A stretch of 64,000 nucleotides of DNA. It comes from Symbiodinium natans (lineage: Eukaryota; Sar; Dinophyceae; Suessiales; Symbiodiniaceae). Position 1 is the stretch's first letter; every line of letters starts with the position of its first letter. Shown piece after piece: positions 33,660 to 45,996 of this stretch. The stretch spans positions 60,001 through 124,000 of the forward strand of contig CAJNDS010002373.1 in NCBI GenBank assembly GCA_905221605.1, read 5' to 3'. The notes under the pieces are model-generated. The model was not told where the DNA came from. It ran no database searches and saw only the letters and a program-made list of their open reading frames with translations. A program made the translations under genes and the position numbers.

Positions 33660-34750
33660 TCCATACCGCAGAAGTGCTGTACTGTCCCTATTTTTTGGCT
33701 TGCCTGGCAAGCAAAAAATAGGGACAGTACAGCACTTTCGCCTCTCCAGACTGCAGAAGTGCTGTACTGTCCCTATTTTTTGCTTGCCTGGGGACGAGAA
33801 AATAGGGACAGTACAGCACTTTCGCCTCTCCAGACTGCAGAAGTGCCGTACTGTCCCTATTTGTTGCTTGCAGGTACCAATAAAGTGCTGTACTGTCCCT
33901 AAAAAACCTAAAAAACCAATCTTTCCAGCACTACCAGCCCTGGAGCCCCCGATAGTTCCCAAAAGATTGGTTTTTTAGGTTTTTTAGGGACAGTACGGCA
34001 CTTTATTGGTACCTGCAAGCAAAAAATAGGGACAGCACAGCACTTCCGCCTTTTGAGACTGCAGAAGTGCTGTACTGTCCCTATTTTTTGCTTGCCTGGA
34101 GACGAGAAAATAGGGACAGTACAGCACTTCGCCTCTCCAGACTGCAGAAGTGCCGTACTGTCCCTATTTTTTGCTTGCAGGTACCAATAAAGTGCTGTAC
34201 TGTCCCTAAAAAACCTAAAAAACCAATCTTTCCAGCACTACCAGCCCTGGAGCCCCCGGTAGTTCCCAAAAGATTGGTTTTTTAGGTTTTTTAGGGACAG
34301 TACGGCACTTTATTGGTACCTGCAAGCAAAAAATAGGGACAGTACAGCACTTTCGCTTCTTCAGATTGCAGAAGTGCTGTACTGTCCCTATTTTTTGCTT
34401 GCCTGGGGACGAGAAAATAGGGACAGTACAGCACTTTCGCCTCTCCAGACTGCAGAAGTGCCGTACTGTCCCTATTTTTTGCTTGCAGGTACCAATAAAG
34501 TGCTGTACTGTCCCTAAAAAACCTAAAAAACCAATCTTTCCAGCACTACCAGCCCTGGAGCCCCCGGTAGTTCCCAAAAGATTGGTTTTTTAGGTTTTTT
34601 AGGGACAGTACGGCACTTTATTGGTACCTGCAAGCAAAAAATAGGGACAGTACAGCACTTTCGCCTCTTGAGACTGCAGAAGTGCTGTACTGTCCCTATT
34701 TTTTGCTTGCAGGTACCAATAATGTGCTGTACTGTCCCCAAAAACCAATT
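33660..34750. repeat. Tandem array of ~308-bp palindromic units
   Basis: The block AAGTGCCGTACTGTCCCTAT recurs at 33841, 34148 and 34456 (spacing 307 and 308 bp), with partial units at both ends. Each unit holds two hairpins. One has arms AGTGCTGTACTGTCCCTAT with a short loop. The other has long arms (CCTAAAAAACCAATCTTT and complement) around CCAGCACTACCAGCCCTGGA. All open frames here are by-products of the palindromes. Confidence 0.9.
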
Positions 34751-36547
34751 TTTTCCAGAACTATATATCTCCTCGAGGTCTTGCAGTATCTTAAGCAATC
34801 AACCATAAAAATTATAACTTCGCGAACATATCTCAACCCATCATCCCCCCGTAAGCAAAACCTGACCTCTAATTATATTAAACACTGTAGCTATCATATC
34901 TTAAGCCATCACACCCCAATAAGCAAAACAGAACACTATCCTAAAAACTATACCATAGCTAAGATATCTCAGGCAATCATCTCCCGATAAGCAACACCTG
35001 AATTCTATCCAATGTCGGTTGGTTTGTTTATATCTTGAGAATTCCAGGATGTAGTGAAAGGACATTTGCTCACAGTATTCTCGCGTCCCCCGGGGTGCAA
35101 GCCCTACAAACATAGGCATACCTGAAGCCTCAAGCCCCATAGGGCTATAAGCTTCTAATGTTATAGGTCATGCTCAAACCTTAAACCCTGCACCTTTAAA
35201 CCCTATAGGGTTTACTAGTAAAAATCTAAGGTCTGGGCGTGTGTACCTTCAGCGCCCTTCAGACCCTTAAAACAACTTACTCTATGGGTTTAGGCGTAAA
35301 ATGCCTAAGCCCTTAGCTCTATAGGGCTTAAAAGTTAGGAATTAAGCTTTAATTGCCCGCTTGGGTTTGAATGTCTAAATCTTAACCTACAAAACTGTCA
35401 ACCTTAACCCTATAGAGTTTTTAAAGGTCAAGGGGTGAGGCTTAATTGCTAAACCCTGCCCTTGAAAGCCCTACAACCTTAACCACTAGGGTACTATTTA
35501 AGAAAGTAAGCCTTGAAACAAAAACAGGAGCGCAGCAAGGGGGCAGGGTGTGGGGGGTGTTCAGGGGTCACCCCTGACCCCCCCGCCCCCCCTGGCCCCT
35601 GTTATAAGCAAACTTATTGCTTATAAGCAATGCGTTGTGTGACAAAAACTCCTTCCAGCAAAGATTCAGCTACCAACTCATACATATCTTAAATGCCTGA
35701 ACCTTAAACCCTTGCGGTTTAAACTCTATGGGCTTAGGTTAAAGTGCCTGAATCTGAAACCCTAAACCTTTAAACCTTAACCCCATTGGGTTTTACAGGT
35801 GAAGGGCTTAGGTGCAATTGTCGGCTTATGTTTAAATGCCTAAATCTTAAAACCCTAAACCTTTAAACCTTAACCCGACAGTAGACGTCAGGAAAGTCAA
35901 GACTACGAGCACTCGAAGGGTGGATCTTGGGAGGGGGGGCGAGCATATATATATATATATATATATACAAATTTATTTTTTTACTCATTTTCTGAATCAT
36001 ATTAAACACTGTATATATGTAAATATATTTATATGAACAGAATAGGCTTGTGGGCTCTTGAGGTATAGGTTCGGGCTTAGCGCTTCAGGGTCTAGACAGC
36101 ATGCCCAGTGAAAGGCGCACTTCTTGACTCCTCTCGCAACAGCGCAGCGCGCAAATTCGGGAACTTTTGCCCTGCCATCTGCCGAAACCTTCCTGCTGGG
36201 TCCGTTGTTACAGCTCTGGAGCTATGGGCCTACTTGAGGATGGGAATTGTGCAAAGTTTTTCGATTTTTTGGATTACGAAGGGGGTCGTATTGGTATTTT
36301 TTCAGGCTCCTCTGCTCGACCACAACAACTTCAAGAATCCCAGGCAGATCGCAAAAAGCCGCAGTGCAAGACACTCGCAAAATACGCGTGTCAGCGCGGA
36401 TCAGGGCCGAACGATTTATTGCAACAGAACTGATGCGGGGGTTGCAGTGCCAGCTTCTTGCTCAAAGACTCAGGGGCGCAGGTGGCCCCTCCTAACGGTA
36501 CAAAAGGGTACAAACAAGCCCCTTGAGGCCTACTGACTCCCTGATAA
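34751..36547. other. AT-rich spacer, long repeat copy 2, then open sequence
   Basis: 34800-35000 has two diverged copies of a block with GCAAAACCTGA and AAGCAAAACAGAACAC near ATATCTCA. 36100-36530 is open in two plus frames but not recognised. Confidence 0.35.
35085..35880. repeat. Long dispersed repeat, copy 2
   Basis: Colinear with 26255-27200; anchor blocks are 523 bp apart here and 577 bp apart there. Contains a C-rich run (35572-35596) near the centre, matching a C run at about 26795-26805 in copy 1. Confidence 0.65.
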
Positions 36548-36664
36548 CTTGGGGACCAAATGAACCCTAAAAGATCCTAAGAAGGTTTATGGTTCATATT
36601 GCCTTAAAGTATAGTAGTCTAAAGATATATGACCCCAACTTTGCGGGTTCATTTGGTCCCCAAG
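36548..36664. mobile_element. Family B element with near-perfect inverted ends
   Basis: CTTGGGGACCAAATGAACCC pairs with GGGTTCATTTGGTCCCCAAG. Flanks ATAA and GTAT do not form a clear duplication. Sequence to its right is open in both strands, so a spliced role is possible but unproven. Confidence 0.7.
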
Positions 36665-37978
36665 GTATTGGCTTGAAGCTCGAGTTTCTTGCGGCTTGTC
36701 CAAGCTTGCGGTTGTCGGGGCCAAGTCTTTACGTCGAGACGGCACTATGGTTTCAGTATGTTTCACTGGTCCAGCCGCCACTGTCATCTCTGTGTGTGTG
36801 TGTGTGTGTGTTTCGCCGCCGCTCGGCAATTTGCAATTTGCAAGGCCACCGTGTTACGAGGTTCCCTGCTTTGATCTCAGCTGCTCCGCTAAGGCCTTGT
36901 TCTCCTGCGACAGGAAACCCACCATGGCCTCGTAGCACTTCGATCGCGCTTGATGTGCTGGGTTTTTGGGGGTTTAGGGTTTAGGGTGTAGGGTTTAGGA
37001 TTTAGGGTTTAGCAGTGATGCATTCATGTGCTGTCACTTTTGCCTTCAAGGGAGTTCTTTCCTGTGCCCCAAGCCTGCCATGGGGGCCAGGCCCCTGAAA
37101 CGCACGAAGAGCTAGAAACATTTACTTCCATCAGCCCCACCCGAATGCCGAATAGCTCGCTGCACCCTCAACTCTGGACCTTAGACCCTAAACAATGTGG
37201 GAACCATTCGGACAGGCACTTCCGGGATTTTCTGCTGCTGGGGCAGGGGGCAGGAGACCGGGCAAGGGAAGGGCTGACTTAACACCGAGGGTTGGGAGAA
37301 TATCAACAAAAAACAAACGGGGGCTCATGTGCTTACAATATACATGCCGCAGCCGCAGATCTGAATTTCCAGTTTGGTCGTGCAAAAACTCCGCCCCAAA
37401 CCAGTTGAGACGGCCCTCAAATGCCCATCAGCACCCCACGCCGCACAACATGCACAACATGCAATGCCTCGGCTGAACGCGCCCGTCGTCGAAGTATTGC
37501 GTCCTGCTGCTGCATGTCCTGCAGCACGGGGTATTCAAAGCAGCTCGCGACCCGACATTAGAAGTTCGACACGGCGAAGCTCTTCGCCAGCTGCTTCAGA
37601 GTTTACAAGACCTTCATCTCCATTAGGCCATGTTCGGCGGCAGACTGCCATAACGATGCAAACTCCCAGCGACGCCTTTACAACGGAAGCATGGAAGGCA
37701 GCTCAAACCAGGACCGCCGTTCATCACCCGACTGCAACATGGACATATAGGATACGCTTTTTGAACCCAGACTCCTGAAGTCAGCTGGGAAAGGCCTCCG
37801 ACAAACTTTCTGTCTGGGCTAACGTCGTGATGCACATACAACTTGTTGCAAACCTGCGAACAGGATACCCTAAACTCTAAGCCCCAGACCCTAAACCTCA
37901 AAACCCTAAACCCGAGACTCAAAACCCTACCCCCCCTGCAACCCTCCAACCCTCGAGGTCCTCGAGTTCAGCCGTTAG

Positions 37979-38319
37979 GAGCTGAACCTGCCAAAAGAAG
38001 TTCCTTGGGGACCAAGTGAACCCTACCCTTGGGGGTTATATACCCCGGACTACTTAGAATTCCTATTGAGGAGTTATGAACTATGAACCATATACCCTAG
38101 ACTACTTACAATTCCGCTTAAGGTATATGGATCACGTACCCTAAGAGACTACTTAGAATTCCGATTGAGGTATATGAAACCATATACCCTGGACTTCTTC
38201 TAATTCCTACTATGTAAGGTCCTGTAACGTAAAGATGAACCATAAACCCGATTAGGGTTCGTCCGGTCCCCAAGGTTTGGGGTCATTTCGACGCTCGTCA
38301 CAATAATCGCAGAAAGCAG
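37979..38319 (+). CDS. Candidate exons flanking an enlarged family B element
   Basis: No product is recognised. A 21-nt exon (37979-37999, ELNLPKE) follows CCGTTAG. After removal of 38000-38274 the frame continues V-W-G-H-F-D-A-R-H-N-N-R-R-K-Q to a CAG|GCAAGG that looks like a GC donor at about 38319. Without that donor, the frame stays open to about 38494. An in-frame TAG directly precedes the first exon. The very short first exon makes this tentative. Confidence 0.3.
38004..38274 (+). mobile_element. Family B element with internally repeated core, GTTC/GTTT duplication
   Basis: It begins CTTGGGGACCAAGTGAACCC and ends GGTCCCCAAG. Its 271 bp are about twice the family length, because a core unit (CCCTAGACTACTTACAATTCC and relatives) occurs about four times. 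Flanks GTTC (38000-38003) and GTTT (38275-38278) match at three of four bases. As an intron it would use GT and AG. Confidence 0.7.
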
Positions 38320-40532
38320 GCAAGGCTTCTGAAGGTCTCGGTTCGCTCAACGCACTGCAGTCGCGTGATAGCGGCGCGGCAACCCAGTCCACTCTGCACC
38401 CTTTTTCCGCTCATCTCGCGACGGATCATGACAGATCCTGCATACATGGGCTCAAGTAGGAAGTCTCTGCCTGGATGCCGTGGCCCGACAGCATAAAAAG
38501 GGGGGAGCAGTCTTCGAGCCTCTTGAAGTCAAAAGGCGAATATCCCGCTGAGCAAGCGGATGGGCCTCCTGAGGCCCCAGTATTCGGCATGTTTGGGAGG
38601 TTCCGAGTGGTTCCGAATATCAGTCATATTAGGATTTAGGGGGTTTAGGGGTTATAGGGTTGAACCCTAAACCCTAGTTCGGGGCACCCCTTTCTCTTCA
38701 GCAATTTCGCACCCTTCGACAACAGCCTCCACGTCCGTGCGGGCTGTGCACGAGCAATTTGGGTCAAACCCCCATATGAAGCGCTGAACCCTAAACCCCA
38801 AACCCTAAACCCTACACACTCCGACATCCCGGCCACTGGCCACTGGCCAAGCAGCCTAAACAAATCCTGTACGCCTAAACGCCGTACAAACACCCAAAAA
38901 CCTGAACACGTCACTTTCCTGAACCGCGAAAGGCCCTGAACCTGAAACTTTAAAATTTATACCTCTACTACAACCCAAAATCTTGCTGAAGCCCTATACT
39001 TGAATCCCCTGAAGCGCAAGAAAACCCGAAGCCCACAACCCTAACTAAGCCCCATACACTTCAGCCCTGACACAAACCTAACCCTGAGCTTCTGAATGCC
39101 TTCGCCCCACCTCGGTCTCTAACCTCCGCAGCGACGCCTCCCGTACTGCCGCCTCCGCCTTTCTGAGGGGGCGGGGGAAGATGCTTCTCGGGTTTGGGGT
39201 TTTGGTTCAGGGGTCGGGCCTGCATCTTGTCTCTTTTTTGGGGGTGATTGCTACGTCTCTGGCACTCGCGCGCACAAAAGAGTAGAAACTGTCCGACGAC
39301 TCAGCCGGCTATAACAAGAGGGGTGCAACGAAATGATCTCAACTTGACTCGCGCAAAGCCAAGTTGGGGAAAGTGGAAAGATGTTCAGGTCCTGCGTTAT
39401 GTAACCCGATTTCTGAGTGTGGCTTGGCGGCTGAGCGGTGCAACTATCTTCCGCGGTACCCCCATGTCAGGAGATGAAGGGGAAACCGCAGAGCAACCGC
39501 GGGTCATGTTCCGTTGTCAAAGGTCTTTGCAAGGTTTGTTTGAAGTCGGCTAGATGGCGGTGGAAAGAATTGTGTGCGAACTAGTCTGGACGCAGAAGGC
39601 CATCAGTGGGCCTCCTCAAACTCACTGTCGTCCGACACCATCGAAAACCTGCCAGCTGTTGTTGCTTTCAGAACTGCTGAGCTCAGTTTCTCAACAACGC
39701 GAGCTCTTTTCGTTGGCTACCCGAAGGCATGAGAAACAACAACATTCGGGACAACCGAAATGCGCCCTCAGCTACAGCTAGCTTTCCAGCTTTCTTCGAC
39801 CATGCTAGGACACCGGTCAAGCCTCCTTTTTGTGTTTACCAAACCCCGAAGCACCAAATCGAAGAAGCCAAAGTGCCCTAAGAACCCAGAAATTCTCTAA
39901 GAACCCAGAAATTCTCAAGCCTTAAAGCCCGCAAGCCCCAGAATCTTTATAAGCCCTCATAAGCCCTTTTTTGCATCCAGGCCTCGTAAGCCCTAAGCAC
40001 TGAAACCTGTGAAGCCTGCCCAAAAGCTATAAACCCTAAACCCCAAAACCCCAAAACCCTAAAACCCTATTCCCGTAAACCCCAAACCCCAAACCCCAAA
40101 CCCTAAACCCCAAACTCGGAGGCCTTGGCAGCCTCGGTGCTTCTGCCTCGGCAATCCCTGGTTGCGGCTCCGGCTCGCTCAGCCGCTCGGGCTCCTAGCG
40201 GGGAGCGGTGTGTCGGGGTCTGTAGGGGATATATAGGGGTTTATAGGGTTGAAGGGTCAGGGTTACTTCATAGAGTGGTTTATAGTGGTTTAGGGTTTAC
40301 AGGGTTTATAGGGGTTGATAGGGGTTCAAAAGGGTTGAAGGTTTCGCGTTTCGGGATGATTGGGACAAAAGAAGGATGCTTTGTGTCTCATCGTTAGGGA
40401 GTCCAGCGCAAGTGCCACATCTGCTGTAGTCAAATGGTTCTGCTTTACCAGCATCTAGCGCTGCATAGGGCTTCGGGTTTTGAGTGAGTGTTGAGGAATG
40501 CGGGAATGATAATAAACATAATATGTATATAG

Positions 40533-40539
<7 letters not shown>

Positions 40540-40572
<33 letters not shown>
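40540..40572. repeat. TA microsatellite (one of about ten)
   Basis: Similar TA runs lie at 6862-6885, 9571-9601, 11641-11690, 35945-35968, 44690-44712, 44842-44870, 62378-62404 and 63384-63406. Confidence 0.9.
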
Positions 40573-40576
<4 letters not shown>

Positions 40577-41837
40577 ATTTGTATTTACATGTATACATGT
40601 CGGGTGTGTGGGGGTCCCGTAAGGTTTAGAAGTTCGAAAGGTATTTTGGGGGAGGTTGCTGCTTGCCTACGCTCATCAGGCTTGCAGCACCGAGTGTTTC
40701 TGCAAGGCTCAGACGAGGTGTCTTGCCTCAAGGTCGAGGCTCACATCCCCTCCCCCCAAACCCCCAAAAAAACCGACAGCGCCGCATAGGATCCTGTTGG
40801 CAATCGTCGACGTTGCTGGGCGCATCCCAGGCAGGCTGGTAAAGGCCGGCGTCCTCTCTGAGGAATGCGCGTAATCCGCTAGCTCATATCTCGTGCGAAA
40901 GGAGGCATTTAGAAAGAAAGGAAGGGGTTGATTAGAATGATGCCCGGGTCTCAGGATTTCTCCGCGCAATCCCAGTTCATGATATTTTTTAACCCCCCAA
41001 ATCCGCTAAACATCCCGCTTCGGCCCTCTTCCCCAAAAACCCTCAACCCAAAACACCCCACCAGCCAACTCGCCCATCATTAAACCCTAAACGACGGTCC
41101 CACCCTCGCACTGGCACAAGCACCCTAAGCGAGGTTTAGGGTTTTGGAGTTTAGAGGTTTAGGGTTTGGAGGTTTAGGGCTTTGAGGTTTAGGGTTTAGG
41201 CGGGGGACCTGGCGTTGAGATAAGGGCTAAAGCTTTCAGGGGAGACGGTTTAACGAGGCCACGCGGATGCCAGGGTCTTAAGGGTTTAGGGTTTGGGTCT
41301 ATGGTTTAGGGTTGAGGGTCTAGGGTTTAGGGATAATTGATGATTAGGGTTTAGGGTTTAGGGTTCAGGGTTTCGGGTTTTTTTGAAGGGGTTTAGGGTT
41401 GAGGGTTTTGGGAGTCGCCCCGCCTTGCACGCCCATGCGAAGTCTTCCAGCACAACTAAGCCTTGACTGCTGCAACACTGCAACTTCCGTGGCCCTTATG
41501 CGTAGGGCATAGAACTCGCAGAAGGGAGGAGTGCTGGGGTCCGATTTCGGGGGGGTTCCCCTAACCCTGAAAGCCTAAATCCGAACCCCAAACAACTTCT
41601 GAACGGTCCAGAAGCTCCGGGGGCTCAGTGGCCGAGACTTGTAGACCTTGGGTAGGTTGGGTTTGGACAGGGTTTAGGGTCTAGGGTTTAGGGTTTAGGC
41701 TTAAGTGTGTAGGGTAAGCTTCTATTTGGGGGGGGGGGGGTGCGAGGGCAGGAGGATGGGGTGGTAGTTCGCATTTCGAAGGCAACCAAAAACACCAACA
41801 GAGGAGCTACGACGATCTTGCCAATTGGCAAAGGGCA

Positions 41838-41898
41838 GGGTTTAGGGTTTGGGGTTTGGGGTTTGGGGTTTGGGGTTTGGGGTTTGGGGTTTGGGGTG
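41838..41898. repeat. Variant heptamer array TTTGGGG
   Basis: One or two TTTAGGG units lead into about eight TTTGGGG units. Confidence 0.9.
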
Positions 41899-42311
41899 TC
41901 AAACCTGATTAGGAGTATAGTCTTCCCACTGAGAAGTGATGAACTATGTCTAATGGTCCTAGTCCTAAGTAACAAAGGCACACTCAGTGGAATGTGCGAC
42001 TTACCCAGGCTTCATCTTCGGGTGAGACCCTAAACCCTCAATCCACTTGAACCTTGACACACCTCGGGGAGCGAACTGGGAATCGAGGCCCAGATACTTG
42101 AACTGGGATGTTTACTCCGTCCCCCCCCCCCCCCCCCCAAGACGGACTTGCCCTAAACCCTAAACCCTAAACCTTAAACCTAAACCCTAAACCCTATTCA
42201 GCCCATGTCCCCGGATCCTGCCTTAAAACCCTGGAATCAAGCCCCTAAACCTCAAAATCCCACCAGCGACCCCAAGTTGATGTCATGTAGGGGCCTGAGT
42301 AGTTAGAATAG

Positions 42312-42398
42312 GGTTTTGGGAGATTCTTATAGCATACTTATAAAGGGACCATAAGGGAATACTACGAGTAATTCTTCCGACCTACATTACTTGGCTGC
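42312..42398. mobile_element. Family H short repeat
   Basis: TTATAAAGGGACC, AAGGGAATACTACGAGTAA and TTCCGACC match the 18.3 kb copy closely. Confidence 0.5.
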
Positions 42399-42639
42399 GC
42401 TCAGGAGGGTAGCTAAAAATTAAACTTTTAGCTGCCTTATCAAGAAACCCAATTAACCCAAAAAGGGTAAGGATCTAAAGTTACAGTAAAGTACCACAAA
42501 GATTAGGGAGCTGCGGTGACCGTGACCGTGCCGAGGTGCAGTTTCCCAGCGCTTTGGCTCTGGCCAGAGGTCTTCGGGGGCCGGCCAAGGCCCTCGGCAA
42601 GTTGAGGGTTTTGTTGGGGACTGTAGGGCTTAGGGTTCA

Positions 42640-42760
42640 GTGGTGTAGGGTTTAGGGTTTAGGGTTTAGGGTTTAGGGTTTAGGGTTTAGGGTTTAGGGT
42701 TTAGGGTTTAGGTTTAGGGTTTAGGGTTTAGGGTTTAGGGTTTAGGGTTTAGGGTCCCGT
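42640..42760. repeat. TTTAGGG array
   Basis: About 16 units, one lacking a G. A 29-bp direct repeat (GTGGACATGCAGTGCTAATG and flank) follows at 42811-42862. Confidence 0.9.
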
Positions 42761-43264
42761 TTTGGGTTTATGGGTTAGGGGTTCTGGGGTTGGCCGAGTT
42801 CGAAGGGAGCTCGTGGACATGCAGTGCTAATGATTCCGTGGACATGCAGTGCTAATGATTCCGGTTCACAATTCCCTGAAGATGCTGAAGCCCTAAACCC
42901 TAAACCCTAAACCTGGCATCCGCTTCCCCCAGCCGGTTCAGGTGCTCTTGCATGACTTGATGCTGAGTAGTCAACAGCCTTTCCTACCATACAGCTCCGG
43001 TGCTGATCAGCTCATGAGAGCCCCGTTGTTTTGAAACATGAATGATCATGTCATGCCTCGTGTCGACTCGTCCGGGTGAGAAGGCATGGCAGACAGGCCT
43101 AAACCTGCGCCCTCAAAGTTGGGAAGCCGGTTCAGCACAAGCGGCCAGACTCCATCCACTCCCCGATGTGCCACCCGGCGCGCAGCCTCGAACACCCCCA
43201 CTGGCGCTTTGGGCTAAGTTTTCACTCCTTAGAAGCCAAACGAACCCAACAATTGGTCCTATTG

Positions 43265-43329
43265 AAGCCGAGGTAATATGAACCATAAACCCCTTTAGTA
43301 GCCTTTTAGGGTTCAGTTTGGTCCCCAAG
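43265..43329. mobile_element. Truncated family B right end
   Basis: GAACCATAAACCC followed by GGTTCAGTTTGGTCCCCAAG. The left half is missing. Confidence 0.45.
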
Positions 43330-44714
43330 GCTCGTTCCAAAGTTGAGGGCGTTTTTGGGTTTTAGGGAGGCTGAAAGGTAGAGTGTTTAGGGCTTGGGGC
43401 TCGGATACCTTCGGATTTTCTGGGCTGTAGGGAGGCCTCTTTGCAAGCACTAGCGTTTTAACCCACTCTCTTGAGCCTACCGGCACAGCGGCCACATAGA
43501 TGTAGCCTGCACCATGTGCCGCCTTCTTGGTCCCATCAACTCCATGCACAGAGCTTCTTCGAATTCACACACTGGGCCCCCGGCTCCTTTCCAGCTGCAC
43601 GCTATAGTAGAAGCGAGGCACCGGGTCCTGACTGAGCAACTCAAAGTGCTCCGTAGCCAGTGCCTACAGCACAGTCACAGAGCACGTTGTTCCCGCGGTA
43701 GCTCTTGCTGGTAGGAAGAAACAGCTGGCGCATAGATGCCATGATGACAATCAGAACCTGATGAGAATTGAATGCATCCACAACTTCAGCCTCTCACGGC
43801 TTGCTGCCTGGTCTTGAGGCTTAGGGTTCATATGTAGGGCCTAGGCAATGACGAAGGCGTACGCCTTGCGCACAGGCATCTGTCCACACGCTTCTTGCGA
43901 GCTGAAAGCCGGCCAGACAACAGGGAAACAGGTTCCAGTGTTGTTTGCTTCGATGCAAATCTAGGTACCTTGGACATTTTGGCTTAGGGCCCAGTTACAA
44001 AACTCCATCACAATCACCAAGCCCTCAACCTATGGAAACAAACCCTGTCTGGCTCTGTCCTTGATAACCCCAGGCCTGCTTTTCTTTGCATGCTACTCTC
44101 GGAGGTCCCCTACTAAGTTCAGTGTGGGTAGCTTGACCAAAATCTGTGTTTGGGGTTCGGCCAGGTTCGGGCCTTTAGCGCAACCAGCGGCAGCGCGCAA
44201 ATGGCCGCCGCATGGCGCCCGGAGACGGGCTCGGATTCCACAGAGTCTGAGGCCCCAATGTCCCCCCGGCCAACCTCTGCTACTGTAAGACTTACTTGTG
44301 CAGGCTGGGGCCTATCTTGTGTTTATAGGGTTTCGAGGGTCCGGAAGCCGGAATGGAATAGGATCTAGATGGCTACATGTAGTCTGCTCAAGTCGGTGAA
44401 GGTGTGCTTCCTATACCTTGTCATGAGATTCCCTAAACCCTAAACCCTAAACCCTAAACCCTAAACCCTAAGCCCCCTTGATGCGTGTGGCTCATGAAGC
44501 TCCAGCCTGGGCAGCAGCGGAACCCTGTGAGAGCGTCAACTCCGATCCTTTTCCCCAAACACCCTTGTTTTGTCAAGGGGGAGTGTATTTGGGGTCTACC
44601 ATCCTCCGCAAGCCCCCCACAGCCCTACAGCCTTTTGGAGACGAGGTGGTGCTTTCCTCCAAACTTTTGAAAGATACCTATACGAATATGTATATGTATA
44701 TATATATATACATT

Positions 44715-44830
44715 ACCCTAAAGCCTAAAGCCTAAAGCCTAAAGCCTAAAGCCTAAAGCCTAAAGCCTAAAGCCTGAAGCCTGAAGCCTGAAGCCTGAAG
44801 CCTAAAGCCTAAAGCCTAAACCCTACCCCT
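44715..44830. repeat. Variant heptamer array CCTAAAG
   Basis: About 16 units of CCTAAAG, including a block of CCTGAAG. TA microsatellites flank both sides. Confidence 0.9.
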
Positions 44831-44997
44831 CAACCCTCGACATATATATGCATATATATATATATATATGCACTAAACAGGCCGCAACCCCCGCACTCAC
44901 TCGCCGGGACTGGCACTGTGCGCTGGGCCCACGCTGAACCCACTCGCACACCTCGTCCGCCTCGCAGACGGCCTGTCCAGGGCTTGAGTTTCGGCAG

Positions 44998-45165
44998 GGT
45001 TTAGGGTTTAGGGTTTAATTAGGGTTTGGGTTTAGGGTTTAGGGTTTAGGGTTTAGGGTTTAGGGTTTAGGGTTTAGGGTTTAGGGTTTAGGGTTTAGGG
45101 TTTAGGGTTTAGGGTTTAGGGTTTAGGGTTAAGGGTTTAGGATTTAGGGTTTAGGGTTTAGGGTG
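44998..45165. repeat. TTTAGGG array
   Basis: About 22 units with scattered TTAAGGG and GGATTTA variants. Confidence 0.95.
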
Positions 45166-45597
45166 TGTTACGTTCTGGGTTGCTCGCTGGGCTCCGGGGC
45201 CTCACCTCATTTTGCTAGCCGGCCCCTCTGCCCGGGTCGCTCGCAACATCGCGGTAAGCCCACCCCACGCCACCCGGCATATTTATTTTTAGGGTTTAGT
45301 TCCTAAAGTCTAGTTTTGCTTTTTCCAGCGGGGGCATGCTGCACCACTGCGCACGCTGTTTCGGCACCGTCCCGATCTGAGCCTCACGGGGGCAGGGCTG
45401 CAAAGAGGTGAAGTTCTAGCAAACGCTGCCCTGATGTTTTGCCGTCCCTTGACCAACACGAGGCTGTGAGAAGGTCGCGCGGGTAGCCCTTCATCAATGA
45501 AAATCGGGACATGCTTGTTTGAGGGCGTTTGGAATCCTGCGTCTGCCGTCACGGAAGTCGTCTGGCGTGTGTCTCACAGATTGTTACCGTAGGGGTA

Positions 45598-45730
45598 CCG
45601 CAGAAGCCCAAAAAGGCCCAGAAATGGTCTGGGAGGAGAAAAAGGCTCACCATGGTCTGGAAAAAAGCCAAAAAGGCTCAGAAATGGTCTGGGTGGAGCC
45701 CACAAAAGCTCAGAGATGGTCTGGGGGCGG
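45598..45730. repeat. Degenerate ~40-bp tandem repeat
   Basis: CAGAAATGGTCTGGG and relatives occur four times with AAAAAGGC spacers, ending in a G run. Confidence 0.7.
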
Positions 45731-45996
45731 GGGGGGGGGGCTTGCAAGGGTGCACCGGCAAAATGTCTTGCGAGCCCTCAGCAAAGACTTTACGGTTTAG
45801 GGTTTAGGGGAGGCAAGAAACGCAGGGAACCTATCTCAACACACAACCTCCTAACCTCAGCTGCTCTCCACGACACGAAAGCCATAGACCCCGAAAATAA
45901 CCCGCACAGCTCTCAGGCACAAAGCCGATTTCACAAGAGGCTGTGCCTTCAAACGTACGGCCATCAAGGGATGCATAGTAATTGTCGTCTCAACTA

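Larger units (their letters stand above)
38320..42311. other. Gene-poor telomere-motif mosaic
   Basis: Telomere variants at 40030-40112, 41130-41200, 41280-41400 and 41670-41705; a TA run at 40540. Frames at 39248-39781 are open but unrecognised. Confidence 0.4.

Noticed and set aside
33660-34750. Possible CRISPR-like direct repeat array
   Set aside because: The unit is about 308 bp with internal palindromes and no short repeats with unique spacers; the genome is eukaryotic.
33366-34798. Many 60-180-codon frames with repeated CCTVPIF / GTVQHF words
   Set aside because: They arise from the palindromic 308-bp array, appear on both strands symmetrically, and carry no known fold.
36548-36664. 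Family B copy as a proven intron
   Set aside because: Flanks ATAA and GTAT are not a duplication, and flanking frames are open on both strands without a decisive join.
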